Below, one piece after another: positions 30,995-42,200 of a DNA stretch of 64,000 bases. How positions within the stretch are numbered: position 1 is the stretch's first letter; each line of letters begins with the position of its first letter. The notes beneath the pieces are model-generated. The model was not told the origin of the DNA, did not search any database, and worked only from the letters and a program-made list of their open reading frames with translations. The stretch is from Chlorella sorokiniana (lineage: Eukaryota; Chlorophyta; Trebouxiophyceae; Chlorellales; Chlorellaceae): contig CP084608.1 of the NCBI GenBank assembly GCA_025917655.1, positions 2,294,001 to 2,358,000 of the forward strand. The letters run 5' to 3'. Both the position numbers and the translations under genes were made by a program.

Positions 30995-32868
30995 ATGCAG
31001 AGTCCGTTGCAGCACCTGTTAGAAGAGGTGGCGTCCCGCTGCGACCCGTCGGAATGCACTTCGATCAGGGCAGCCGCGACAGAAGCTGTCAGGCAGACAC
31101 TGCATGCGCCCGGATTCGCAGATGTCGCAGCCGTGCTGCTGGCGACCAACGTGCAGGTCCGGCTCCAACTTGCAGCCCCGCCGCCGCTGCCGCTTTTGAC
31201 CTCTAGGGAAGGTGCCCACCCACTCACGCACACCCGCATGCACACGTTGCATGCAGGGGTGCGCGGCAGACAGCGATCACGTGGCCTCCTGCAAGGAGCG
31301 CGGAGCGGCGGCGTTCGGACGGGGGCAGTATCGCCAGGCAGCACAGCTCTTTCCGAGGCGCTGCGGTACTGCGACGAAGCCGCCGCTGGCGAGGATGGCG
31401 CCCAGCTGGCGGCCCGCCTGTATTGCAACCGCGCGCTGTGCCTGTCCAAGCTGCAGCCGCGACAGCTGGAGGCTGCGCTGGCGGACGCCGCCGCTGCCAT
31501 CGCCGCCGACCCGTCGTTTGCAAAGGGCTGGTACCGGCGTGCCGCCACACTGCGTGCGCTGGGCCGCGGCGCCAGCCCCGCCCGCGCTGGCGGACGCCCG
31601 TCGCGCGTTGCAGCTGCTGCAGCAGCAGGGGGTTCGGCGACAGAGGCCGCCACGCTGGTTGCTGAGCTGGAAGCAGAGCATGCTGCTGGCGCCGCCGATA
31701 CTGCCGCTTCCCCGGCCGCTGCCGGCGCTGCGGACGCTGTCTCAGAGTCATCACCGCCAGCAGCAGCAGCTGGAGAGGGGAACACGGCGCCAGCGGCCGC
31801 CAGCGAGGCTGTGGCAAACGGGCACGCCACGCCCGGCGAGGTTGCGGCGGCGGCGGCGAGCGCTCACGGCGACGGCGAGCCTGCAGCCCAGCAGCTGCTG
31901 CGTGCTGCGGCGCCGCTGCTGGTCGTGCAGCAGGCGGCGGAGGGGGGCGGGGTCTGGCAGCTGCTGGACAGCTGCCAGCGGGCACGGACGTGCTGCGGGA
32001 CCAACCCTTCGTGCATGCACCCACCAAGAAGGGCCGCCGCTCGGTGAGTGGTCAGAGATACTCAGTCTCTGAGTATGCCAGTCGCCTGCCAGCCAGGTGG
32101 CTGCGCTTGCTGCATGTGCATTCTCAGAAGCTGGCGACGCTGGTCTGTGGCTCCCCCGCTCTCAGGTTTGTGCTGCCTGCCTGGCCCCGCTCGCGTCGGC
32201 AGCAGCGCCCTTCTACTGCCGCCGCTGCCCCCTGCCAGCCTACTGCTCCGCCGCCTGCCCGCGCCGCCGACGCGTTCCACGTCGGCGGCGGCGCAGAGTG
32301 CGGGCGCCCCTGGGGAGCGCTGCTGCCGCCGGATGCGCTGTGCGCGCTGCGCGCGGCTCGGCGGCTGGCGGCGGCCAGCGGCGCTGCAGCTGCCGAGCAG
32401 GTGCGCGGCCTGCTAACCCACTTTGAGCTGCTGGAGCCTGCGGAGGCTGCCCAGCTGGCGGCGCTGGCGGCGGTGACACATGCGGTGTGGCGCCGAGCGG
32501 CGGCCGAGTGTGCAGCAGCGGGCGGCGGCGGCCAGGCCGACGAAGCAGAGCGCTGCGTGTCGGCGTCCGACGTGCTGCGGGAGCTGTGCCGGCTGCAGGT
32601 GGGGTGGGCTGCTGGCCCTCCACGCCTCGGCGCCGCTTGCTCAGCCATCCAGCCCGCTACCTCCAGTTTTCTTTTGAACCCAGTTGTTTCTTTTTCTCGT
32701 GCTTCCCTCCTCCCTCGTACCCCTCTGCGCAGGTGAACGGCCTGGCTGTGGTGCCCCCTCGGCTTCGCGGCGCCGACGACCGCCTCGCCCTCGCCCTCTA
32801 CCCCGCCGCCGCCCTGCTCAACCACGCCTGCCGCCCAAACGTGGCAGCGCGCTTCGAGGTGGGACGGG

Positions 32869-32899
<31 letters not shown>

Positions 32900-33896
32900 T
32901 GTGTGAGAGTGTGGGTGCAGCTTGGCGGCACCCGTGTGTGTGAGTGTGAGAGTGTTAGAGTGTGTGAGAGTGTGGGTGCAGCTCGGCGGCACTCAGCCCC
33001 TCTGATGAGCCATGGCTCGGCATGCACCCCTTTGTTTGCCGGCAGGGCGGTACGCTGATTGTACGGACCATCGAGGCAGTACCGGCGGGCGCCGCCCTGC
33101 TGCACTGCTACGGGCCTCAGGAGGGGGAGGCGCCGGCGGCGCAACGCCGCCTCCTGCTGCGCCGGCAGTACGGCTTCGCCTGCCGCTGCCGCGCCTGCGC
33201 GGCCGCTGACACGCCCGAGGGGCGGCTGGCTGACCTGGCGCCCGCGGGCTCAGGTGCACCGCTGGCGCTGCCGGGCGGCGGCGGGCGGTGCGAGGGGGCG
33301 GTGCTGCCGGCCTGCGAGGTGCCCGCCGGCGTGCTGCATCGGTACCAGCTTCCTCCCGGCTCCGGTGCCTGCTCCCTCTGCGGCGCGCGGCTGGACGCCG
33401 AGCAGTGGTGGCAGCGCGCCTTGCCGGAGCTGCGGGCGGCTGCAGACGCGCACGCGGCGGCGGCGGCGGCGCTGGACGCGGCTGAGCGCGGCGGCGGCGA
33501 CGGCGGCGCGATGGTGGCAGCGCGGCAGGCGATCCGCGGCCTTCGCCAGTGCCTGCGGCAGCGCCAGGCGCACCTGCACCCACACAGCGCGCTGCTGGGG
33601 GCGACCCACGATGAGCTGGCGCACGCATGGCACGCCGCCGGCAACCACGAAGCGGCGGCGCAGCACCTGCGTCACTCCCTGGCCTCCATGCAGCACGCCT
33701 ACCCCGCCCACAGCACCGCCCTGGCCTTCCAACGCCGCCAGCTGGCAGCCTCGCTGCGCCTGGCCGCCGCCCCGCGGCCGCCGCGGTGGGCGGGGGCGGC
33801 GCCGCCGCGGCCGAGGCGCGGCTGGCCGAGGCAAGGCAGGCTGAGGAGGCTGCTGAGGAGGTGCTGGCGTTGCACTTCGCTGGCCAAGCAGCATAA
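30995..33896 (+). CDS. SMYD4-like TPR / MYND / SET lysine methyltransferase
   Basis: Predicted protein-lysine methyltransferase of the SET-MYND class, closest in layout to SMYD4. The start at 30995 gives MQSPLQHLLEEVASRCDPS. TPR-like helices follow: CKERGAAAFGRGQYRQAAQLF then SEALRYCDEA, LYCNRALCLSKLQPRQLEAAL and FAKGWYRRAATLRALGR. The MYND zinc finger is VCAACLAPLASAAAPFYC, RRCPLPAYCSAAC (from ~32166). SET signatures: LYPAAALLNHACRPNVAARF (the NHSC-PN box, here NHACRPN), TLIVRTIEAVPAGAALLHCY, and the post-SET cysteines FACRCRACAA (~33170). A helical C-terminal TPR region follows (LLGATHDELAHAWHAAGN). I end it in the frame LALHFAGQAA, stop 33896. Frame slips at LFSEAL, after RALGR, near the MYND domain and near the end look like one-base errors. 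The substrate is unknown. Confidence 0.86.
32871..32992 (+). repeat. (GT)n microsatellite followed by a duplicated 39-base unit
   Basis: Twelve GT dinucleotides (32871-32894) run into a 39-base unit (32893-32931) that recurs at 32954-32992 with one mismatch. All lie in the intron just after the NHACRPN exon of the SMYD4-like gene. The pattern suggests slippage and local duplication. Confidence 0.85.
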
Positions 33897-34097
33897 GAAG
33901 TAGGCTTGAAGCTGAAAGAGTTACAGCCCGGTGCGGCAGGGTTGCGTGACAGGCTGGAATGTTTCAGCCAGCGCGCAGCCTGCCAGCGCCGCTGCTCTTG
34001 CAGTGATGCACGCTTGGCCCAGTCTCCTCACTGTAGTCTCCTTACTGAGACGCTGATAACTTCTAGGAATCATTTTGTGGGTGAAGAGTGAATACAG

Positions 34098-35337
34098 TCA
34101 GGGTTTGCAAAGCTTCATCGCGTAGAAGCGGGCCTCGAGCCAGGTGGCTGCCCGCCGCCGCCGCCGCCCGCTGCGCTGCCGCCCCCGGCGCGGCGTTCTG
34201 TCGCTCTTGTGAAGCAAAGTGCGACAATGCCACCATCGCGGCGTCCAGAGTGCTGGGCTCAAGCTGCAGCCGGGAGGGGAGGGGACAAGGGGTTCGGGCG
34301 GCAGAAGTCGACTCGTTTCAGTAAGTGGGCCCTGTCTCGCCCTCTGTGCCATGTCCCGGCTCAAGCATGCTCAAGGGCTGCCGTGTGACCGCCCACAGGC
34401 GTCGCCTTCACCCCAGCGACCGTCGCTCAGCCGCGCGGCAGCGCTGCCTGCAGAGGGACGATGAAAACGCGCAGAAGCAGCTGCCGCCGAGCCCTCCCCC
34501 TCCTCACCTCTTTCAGCAGGCTGCTCCAGGCGGAGCTGTCGCGGCTGCTGCCCCCAGCAGGCCCAGCGTGGAGGAAAGCGAGCGGGAGGAGAGCGGCCCC
34601 ATCAGCAGCTCCGCCAGGTCAGCAGAAACGCCGCTGCTGGGAGCCGAAGATGCCGCCACCCAGCCGCCGCCGAGGCTGCCGCGCAGCGCCGCCGCCAGCC
34701 CCGCCGCGGCGGCGGCCTGCTGCTGCCCGGGGCCAGGCGCCGCCGCTGCGCCGAAACCCAACGCAGCCGGCTGGTGGTGGGCTGCGGCTGGGCTCAGCAG
34801 GCTGCCCAGAGTCCCAAACTGGGATGCAGCTTGGACCCTGCAGGCACGGCGGTGGTGAGGGGTCAGCCGCTGCCTCGCCGGCCAGCCACATCGGCTTTGG
34901 AAAGCGACGCTGACGCAGGCCGCGGCAACCCTTTCCGGCTGCGCTTCTTGCAGAAAGCGGGCCACCCTCCGCCCAAGCGCAAGCCCATGAGCAGGAGGAG
35001 CTGGCAGCAGCGGCGGCGGCGGCGGCGGATCCCAGGCAAGCGGCGCACCTGGCCACGTCAACGCTGCGGGGTTGCCGCCAGGGCCGACGGCGGCCAAGCT
35101 GGCGCCGCCCCTCTGCGCCAGCTCGCCTGCCTGGGGCGGCCGCGCCGACAGCTGCTGCACCAGGGAGGGCCGCTGGCGGGGAGAGGAGCGGGCACACGTG
35201 CTCAACTTTTCGGCTGATTGGCTGGCGGCGGTCAGGCCGGCGTGTGCCTGGACAAGGCCTGTCGCGCCCCAACGCACGGCAGCCAATGCAAGGAGCTCCG
35301 TATGGAACGCAGCAATGCGGGCGCGCGCTGATTGCAA
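34098..35337 (-). CDS. Unknown Ala/Ser/Pro-rich protein (poorly defined)
   Basis: I do not recognise this protein and am unsure of its limits. Coding-like blocks on the minus strand are WGATGLVQAHAGLTAASQS, ADLAELLMGPLSSRSLSS and TLGLLGAAAA, RLQLEPSTLDAAMVALSHF and ASQERQNAA, and a plausible C terminus WLEARFYAMKLCKP with stop at 34098. The last two blocks are in different frames, as elsewhere in this window. No ATG is found in frame at the 5' end; the open frame simply begins near 35337. Serine- and alanine-rich stretches dominate. It could be a regulatory or disordered protein. Convergent with the SMYD4-like gene. Confidence 0.42.
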
Positions 35338-35358
35338 TAAAACGATAAAAGTAGCAAG

Positions 35359-38300
35359 TCACATCCAGCCCCCCTCAATCACCAGGGAGGCAATGTCAAA
35401 GCTGAAGCCGGTGCCCGTCGGCAGTGGCGCGGGGGGCCCTGGCCGCCGACGCCGCCGACGACGCTGCTCAGTACAGGGAAGCCAGCAGAGCCTGGGAACG
35501 ACGGCGCCAGGGATGGCTCCCGTGCCGGCTGCTGCACCTGCTGCGGCAGCAGCTGCCGCGGCGCCGCCGACGCCGCCCGATCCGGCTCTGCAGCAGCTGC
35601 TGCAGCTCCTCGACCGGCGAAGCGGCAGCGGGCCCTGAGGGCGGCCGCTGCACTGCCGCCGTTGCCGCCGCCGCCGCCGCCGCTGCCGCCGCCGCCGCCG
35701 CCGTCGGCTGCTCCTGCCGCGGCTCCTGCTTGGGCGGCGCCGCCGCGAGGGCTTGCAGCAGGCTGCGCATCTCTCCCAGCATCGCTCGGAACTCCTCCAT
35801 CTCCTGCGTGTGGTGTGTGTGAGTGTGTGTGTGTGTTTGTGTGTGTGTGAGTGCGAGTGTGGAGGGGGAGGCGCGGAGAGGGGGCTTTGAGAGGATAGCG
35901 CAGCGCAACCCGACGCACATAATGTACAGCACAGTACAGCACAGCACAGCACAGCAGCGACGCAGGCGCAGGTCAGCCAGCCAGCGAGCCACCTAAGCGC
36001 CAGCTCACCCTGGCCACTTTGTCCAGCTGGCGCCTGACTGGCAGCAGCTCCCGCTGCAGCGCCCTCCGCAGCTGCTCGGACAGCTGCTCGCTGCCCCGCT
36101 CCGCTCGGCCGGACACAGCGTGGGTGGGTGACGTGGCGCCGCCGCCGCCGCCAGGCCCTGCCGACTGCGAGAGGCCGAGGGAGGCTGCCGCCGGCAGAGG
36201 CAGCGACGGTTCCGCCGCCCTGCCGGCCCCGGGGCTGCCCCCAGGGGCGGGAAACCGAGGCGCAGCGGCGGCGCGGACGCGTCGGGCGCCACTGACGCCG
36301 CCGGCGCCGCCGCAGCCGCTGCTGCCGAGGCGTGCTCCCCGCCCGCTCCGTGGCAGCTGCAGCGTCGGCCTGGGGTGCGGCAGAAGCAGGGCGGTTGCCG
36401 CCCCGCATTGTCTCCTCCATGATGACTGCACCCTCTTGCTGCACGAGGGGAAAGTGTGTGTGTGTGTGTGTGTGTGTGGGGGCGGTGCCTCCGGGTTGCA
36501 ACAAAGACTTGCAACGGTGCCGCACTCGGCGTCTGGCCCTTGTGGGGCAGGCGTCGGTCACGCCCTGTGGTCCCACAGTGGCCTGCCCCCAACGAGCCCG
36601 TGCCGCACTGCCCTGACCCCCTTACATAGCCATAGGCGCTGCGCACGCCCGCCCGCCCCCCCCCCCACACACACACGCACACACCACACACACCCTACTC
36701 ACTTCCTGCCACTCATCCATGCAGGAGCACTGACCTGCGCTGCATTGCCGGTGGTGCGCGACTTCTTGGAAGCTTCCACCTCCTCCAGGTCCTTGAACAG
36801 GAACATGTACTTCAGGGCTGCGAGCGGTACAGGGAAGCAGGCGCAGCCGTCAACCTTGGCGAGCGCCGCAGACAGTAGGCGCAGGTTTGCAAAGAGTGCA
36901 GGCGTTCCAAAGAGCCCAAGCGGATTCCCATGCACAGCGCTTGTGGGCATTGAGTGCAAGTTGCTGCAAAGGGTGGCAGCAGTCGCAGCGCCGCAGCAGC
37001 CCCCAGCTGCTCTGCGAGCGATCCCCACCTGAGGCTTCCAGCGAGCGCGGGCCCTCAAACACCTTGTCAGCGCCGTCGGCCTGGCCATCCAGCTCAGCGA
37101 GCAAAGACTCAGGGGCGGCCTGCGCGTGATGCGGCAGGGCAGCGCGGATGAGGCAGCTGGCTGCGGAGGTCCAGCTGAGCCGCAACAAGGGCCTCCAGGA
37201 AACCGAGCCACTCTTTACCTCCGCAGGAAGAAACCAGACAGGGCTGGCTGAACAAAGACAGTCTTCATAACAATCCCCCAGCCCCATTCCCCCACCCTTC
37301 ACCCCTTCCCACATCAGCAGAGGCCAGTAGGAGGTGGGCCGCAGCGCTGCGTGCACGGCGGCCAGCAGGGGGTGCCCGTGCAGCTCCTCCCGCAGCACCA
37401 GCGCGTTGTAAACGATGGGCAGCAGCACCAGGCGCAGGTGGCCCTGCAGGTGTGTGTTGGTGTGTGTGTGTGTGATATTTTGGGGGCCCTGGGAGGGGCG
37501 GGGCGCGGGGTCGGCGGAGGGACACATGAAACACGCCCCTGGCTGATTCCAGGCGATGGCGAGCCAGCTGTGGCAGCAGGGCTGCACTGCGCAGCGATGG
37601 CCGCTGCTGCTGCTGGCTGGTGCGGCCCGCCGCCGCCTGGCTCGAGCTCGCCAGGTCAGCAGCGCCAGCAAAGCAGGCCCTTAAGGTGGGCGCCTTTGCA
37701 CCAGGGCTGGGCAGGGGAGCGCCTGTGAAGCGTCGCGGCGCCGCAGCGCAGCTCTGGGGCCGGCCTGGAAGGCTAGCCGTGAGCTGCCTCACCCGCTGCC
37801 CTCAAACTCCCAGGTGGGGGCCCTCCACGGCCCTTACCTCCGCCGGCCACCCACCAGCTTGCCACCACAGCCACTGGCACACCCACCACCCTCTGGATGC
37901 AACCCCCCACCCACCTGCGGCGTGACCTCCTCCCCCAGCTCCCGCCTCAGCAGCGCCTTGATGGGCGGGGGTGCCTCGAAGGCCCAGCGCCAGTGCAGCA
38001 GGCCACTCTTGTCGGCGAGGGAGGCGGGGGCATCTGGGGGAACTGCGCGAGCCAGGGGGGGGTCCAGGTGGCGGTAGATTTAGACAGATGTTGTCAGGGG
38101 TTGAGTGCCCACAGGGCGCCTGCAGACAGATCGGCCTGGTGGCAAGCGCACTTCGCGCTGACTGTCTGTGAGCGAGGGGGGCATCAGCAGAAGGGGGATC
38201 AAGGTGGTGTGCCGCCGCCAGCCGGCTCGCCTTGGACCTCGCGGTGCCTCAGAGCGGCGAGCTTGCGCGAGTAGTTGACCCCCAGGATGCCCTTGAGGTA

Positions 38301-38804
38301 GAACAGCGGCAGCAGCACGTCGCCCGTATCGTCGTCCTCCAGCGCCAGGTACCTGCGGGCAGGCAGCGGTGGGCAGAGCAGAAGCGGGCGGGCGGGTGGG
38401 TGGGTGGGCGGGAGGGTGGGGCAGCAGTGGGCGGGCAGGCAGCAGCAGGCGGGCAGAGGGCAGGTGGGTGGCCGGGTGGGTGGGGCAGCGCCGGCGCAGA
38501 ACAGCATTTGGGGAGACTGGGAGCTAAGCCTGCTGCAACAGCTCAAGCGAGGCACGAGCGACAGCGCAGCAGCCAGGAGCCTGCGTGTGCAAGCCGCGCG
38601 GCAGGCTCTCGCACAGCACTGCAGGAAACAGTGGCGTTGCAGCGGGGCGGGCGCCAGCCCCGTGCGTCTTTGACCGCATGCCCACCTGTCATCGCCTGCG
38701 GAGCGCAGCCAGCGCGGCGTGGCTGAGTGGAGCTTGATGGCGGCGTCGCTGGCGGCGTCGGGGGAGGTGGCTGGCGATGAAGCTTCACGTCCGCGCTTGG
38801 ACAT
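35359..38804 (-). CDS. Unknown multi-exon protein with coiled/low-complexity C-terminal half
   Basis: No known family recognised. The ATG at 38804 gives MSKRGREASSPATSPDAASD. Exon-like blocks follow in order: YLALEDDDTGDVLLPLFYLK and GILGVNYSRKLAALRHREV (~38352-38235); LADKSGLLHWRWAFEAPPP and IKALLRRELGEEVTPQ (~38030-37925); GHLRLVLLPIVYNALVLREE and LHGHPLLAAVHAALRP (~37446-37340); PESLLAELDGQADGADKVF; KYMFLFKDLEEVEASKKSR (~36815); a charged stretch LRRALQRELLPVRRQLDKV (~36075-36015); EMEEFRAMLGEMRSLLQAL (~35800) before Ala/Pro/Gln runs; and FSFDIASLVIEGGWM with stop at 35359. The N-terminal half looks globular, the C-terminal half coiled and disordered. It could be two genes, but the splice phases and strand are consistent with one. 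Confidence 0.6.
36454..36478 (+). repeat. (GT)n microsatellite
   Basis: An uninterrupted run of about twelve GT units lies in an intron of the unknown minus-strand gene. A second, imperfect GT-rich run lies at about 35810-35850, next to the EMEEFRAML exon. Both sit at intron edges on the pyrimidine side of the minus strand. Confidence 0.8.
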
Positions 38805-39319
38805 CGCCTTCAGTCGGGTGCGGCAAACTTGCTGGCGCACCTGCCCTTGGAAAACGCGCCGTATAGAAGGTAGGAGCCTAGTAGGCCATGCCAGTCCTGC
38901 AGGGGGTTCCACGTTGAAGTCCCAAGTGATTTCTGCGAACACGCGGTACGCCCCCCGTCACTGGAGCTGCGGCCCCGGCCTGGCAGGCTCCAACGCACTG
39001 CCCCGGAGCGCCGCCGTTCCATGCTCAAGATCCTTGCCCGCGAACAGGAAGAAGGAGTGGAGGTGCAGGGGCAGGTTGCACGTGAGGTGGACGGAGAGCT
39101 CACTTGCAGAGAGGGGATGAAGCCCAAGGGCTGTAAGCTCCCTTTTCACGACCAAGATGTCGACCTGCTCCAAAGCATGTGCGCGGCGGGGCGAGAGCAC
39201 CGCTCATGGCGGAGAGTTCCCTTACTGCAGCCGCAGCACAGCACGAACAATTCTGAAGATCCCTCGTGACTGGTCGCCTTCTAATTGAAAGCAAGGATAC
39301 AACAGCCATTTGGTATGGA
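38805..39319. other. Divergent promoter region, unknown gene / TPR-esterase
   Basis: About 515 bases between two starts. On the minus strand the frame stays open upstream of the chosen ATG (ITWDFNVEPPAGLAWP), and another block (LGLHPLSASELSVHLTC) lies near 39110, so an upstream coding or 5' UTR exon of the unknown gene is possible. Nothing here is firmly recognised. Confidence 0.4.
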
Positions 39320-41694
39320 ATGGAGGCACACAAACAGTCCGCCTTCCTGAAGGCCGCTGGCAACCGGGCTTTCGGCTGCGGCGATTACGCTCTTGCGGTA
39401 GAAAAGTACACCGAAGCCATACGTGTACTTAATGGGGCGCCAAGGCCCGAGGGATTGCACCTCCTGCATGGGAACAGGTTTTCCGCCGCCGCCGCCGCCG
39501 CCACAAGTCTGTGCTCAAGCCGCCTGCCTTGAAAGCATGTTGCTCCTCAGCTGCGCCCTTGCATGCAGGAAAGCTGGCCGACCAATTTCACTCGCCGTGC
39601 TCCTGCACCCTGGCTGTGCAGGGCAGCAGCCCAGCTGAAGCTGGGGCGGTGGCAGGCGGCGCTGGGCGACGCTGAGGCGGCTCTGGCGGCTGATCCCACG
39701 TGAGAGGAGGGGGCCCCTTGCACCATCCCCCTGGGCCTCTGCCGGCCTCTCAGTGCTTTGCGAACACGCATCGCAATGCATGGGTAGCCTGGTTCCCGGA
39801 CAATCCAAGCAAAGACGGCGACCGGTGCCTGGCTGGCAGCGCAGGTGGGCCAAAGCGCACTTCCCGAAAGCGACGGCCCTGCGCCAGCTGGGCAGGGTCG
39901 GCGACGCAGCAGCCGCGGCGCAGCGTGCGCTCGAGCTGGAGCCCGGCAGCAGGGAGGTGCAAGCCCTGCTGCAGCAGCTGCAGACAGCGGGCAGCGGCGG
40001 CACGGCAGCGGCGGCAGGGGCAGCAGGCGGCGGCGGAGGGGAGGCCGCGCAGCCGCTGCGCCGCTCGCCCCACGGCCGCTCTGCTGCCGCCCCTGCTGGC
40101 GGCCGCCCCCTGGGAGCACGTGCCAGCAGCCGACGGCGGGGACGAGAATCTGCTGCTGCTGCTGCACGGGCTGGGCGACCGCCCGGCGGCCTTTGCCGCG
40201 CTGGCGCGCCAGCTGGCGCTGCCTCAGACGGCGGCGCTCGCCCTGGGCGGCCCCACCAGGTGCCCTTCAGCGACGGCGGGCGCAGCTGGTACACCGTGTT
40301 TGACGACGAGTTCGAGCTGATAGAGGTGCGGCGGGCGTCTCTCTTGCTGTTTTCGAGCGAACAGCTTGGGCGGGTGGATGACACAAGGTGGCCTGTTGTC
40401 TGTCGTGCTTGTCTTTTCTGGACTTTTTCTGCTGCAGCGGTGCATGTGCCGCAGCGGTGCATGCCAACAAGCTGCTGAGGCCCAGCCGGCACTGATTCCC
40501 CAACAACACCCAGTAACCAGGCTCGCCGCCCACCGCCGCCGCAGGGCGTCCCGGGCGAGCGGCGCCGCACGCGCAGCCTGGCCGTCACGGTGGCGGCGCT
40601 GCAGGCGCTGCTGGCAGCGTTGGAGGAGCGGTGTGGCTGGCAGCCGCGCCGCGTTCATTTGCTGGGCTTCTCCCAGGTTTGGCTGGGGCCTGTTGGGTGT
40701 CTTGGCTGCATGTTGTTGGATCGGCGGCGGTTCCCAGATAGCGGCTGGGCCGCCTCCTGGCTCCCGAGTCCCTCCTGTGCACCCTGTTCTTTGTTCTTGA
40801 AGGCGCCTTTTGCTGCCGCCAGCTTCCAGGCAGCTCTCGCAGGCCTTGGGTCACCGATCACGCTCGGCCACCCCGCCCCCCCCTTCCCTTCCCTTACCCC
40901 CACCACCACTGGCACACTCTCATGCCTCGCCGCAGGGCGGCACCGTTGCGCTGGAGCTTGCGCGGCTGCAGCAGGCCCTCGGGCAGCCGCTGGGAAGCTG
41001 CATCGCGGTGGCGGCGGCGCTGCTGCCGGAGCAGCTGGCGGCGGGGCTCGGCAGCACGGGCGGCAGCGCGGCGGCGGCGGGCAGCAGCCCGGGGCTGCCC
41101 CATGCTGATTACTCATGGCAGCGCTGATGCAGGTGCCAGGCGCGGTCATTTTTTCAACTGCAACTTCTAAGAGTGATCCTCCCGACCTTGTTCAAACCCG
41201 ATTGGCTGCCGCCCCGGCCCGCCGCCCCGCCCCGCCTGCCGCCCGCAGTAGTGAGCCGGCAGGCGGTGGAGGCGACGGCGGCGGCGCTGCGTGCCGCGCA
41301 CGGCATGAAGGTCGACGTACACAGCGTGCCGGGCAAGGGCCATGCCATGCCGCAGGTGCGCTCGGCCCCCAACTCTGCCGACCCGCCGCCGCCAGCCTCG
41401 CTGCCTGCCACCAGCTGCACCGCCGTTTGCTTCGCCAGCGCTTGAGCACCCACGCCGCGCGGCCACCCGCTGCCTCCGTCCAGCGTTTCCTGCGGGCCGG
41501 CGTGCTGTGCCCGCTTTGCAGCAGTTTGCAGGAACCACCCCAACGCCTCTGCTGCTCCTTGGTTGGCGTCTGCCCCCAGAACTCCCAGCACTCGGTACCC
41601 ATCCCTGCCACCCCCACCCTCGCAGGGCCCCGCCGAAGCGCGCCAGCTGATGCAGTTTTGGGCGCGCCACCTGGGGGCGGCCGTCGGCAGCTGA
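39320..41694 (+). CDS. TPR-carboxylesterase (acyl-protein thioesterase-like) fusion
   Basis: A fusion of a co-chaperone-type TPR domain with an alpha/beta hydrolase of the phospholipase/carboxylesterase group (LYPLA-like). The ATG at 39320 starts MEAHKQSAFLKAAGNRAFGC then GDYALAVEKYTEAIRVL. More TPR helices follow: AQLKLGRWQAALGDAEAAL, WAKAHFPKATALRQLGRVG. After a Gly/Ala linker comes ENLLLLLHGLGDRPAAFAAL (the HGLGD oxyanion loop), VPFSDGGRSWYTVFDDEF, and the nucleophile HLLGFSQ|GGTVALEL, a G-x-S-x-G split by an intron (~40677/40935). The acid is in LITHGSADAVVSRQAVEAT, also intron-split, and the catalytic His in VPGKGHAMPQ. The last exon ends WARHLGAAVGS, stop 41694. So Ser-Asp-His are all present. 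One or two frame slips occur before the VPFSDGG exon. Likely a cytosolic lipase or thioesterase guided by a TPR partner such as Hsp70/Hsp90; the partner is inferred. Confidence 0.84.
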
Positions 41695-42200
41695 GCTGGC
41701 GGCGGCGGGGGCGGCGGGGCGGGCCAGCTGCTGGAGGTGCGGCCGGGGAGGTGAGCCTGGAGCTGGTGCAGCCTGAAGAGGAGCGGTGAGCGGCGGCGAG
41801 CGGCAGCCAGCGGCAGCGCTGCCGTCCTCCCTGGCGGCTGCTGCCTTCACGGCTCCCGGCACCCTCCTCAGCTCGTTGTCTTTTCGCGATTTTAAGCAGA
41901 CGAATCGTTGATAAATCCAATCTCGCAACAACGAGCGCACGCTTCAATTTTTTGATTCGATCCTGGCATGGGAAGGGCGCCCTTCACGCTGACCGAGCAC
42001 GCTGCGGCGGCGGCGAGCGGGCGGCTCAGCGCCTGGCTGTGGCCGGGGGTGCTCGCTCCAGTGCCAGCTCCTCGGGGGCTCGGAGCGCTTTCCTAAACGC
42101 CAGCTTCTATGCTTATTGCTGGGGGATATCTGGCTTTGCCCCGTGCCTGGGCGCTGAGGGGCTTCCTGGGGTGGAAAGCAGGGCGGCGCCAGGCGCCGGT
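41695..42200. other. Convergent 3' UTR spacer
   Basis: About 500 bases between the TPR-esterase stop (plus) and the exportin stop (minus). A lower-GC patch lies at 41870-41965. I see no ORF with a domain and no RNA gene. Confidence 0.5.

Noticed and set aside
35359-36576. A 405-residue Arg-rich minus-strand frame
   Set aside because: Only its last stretch (FSFDIASLVIEGGW) looks coding. The rest is intron plus the wrong frame of exons.
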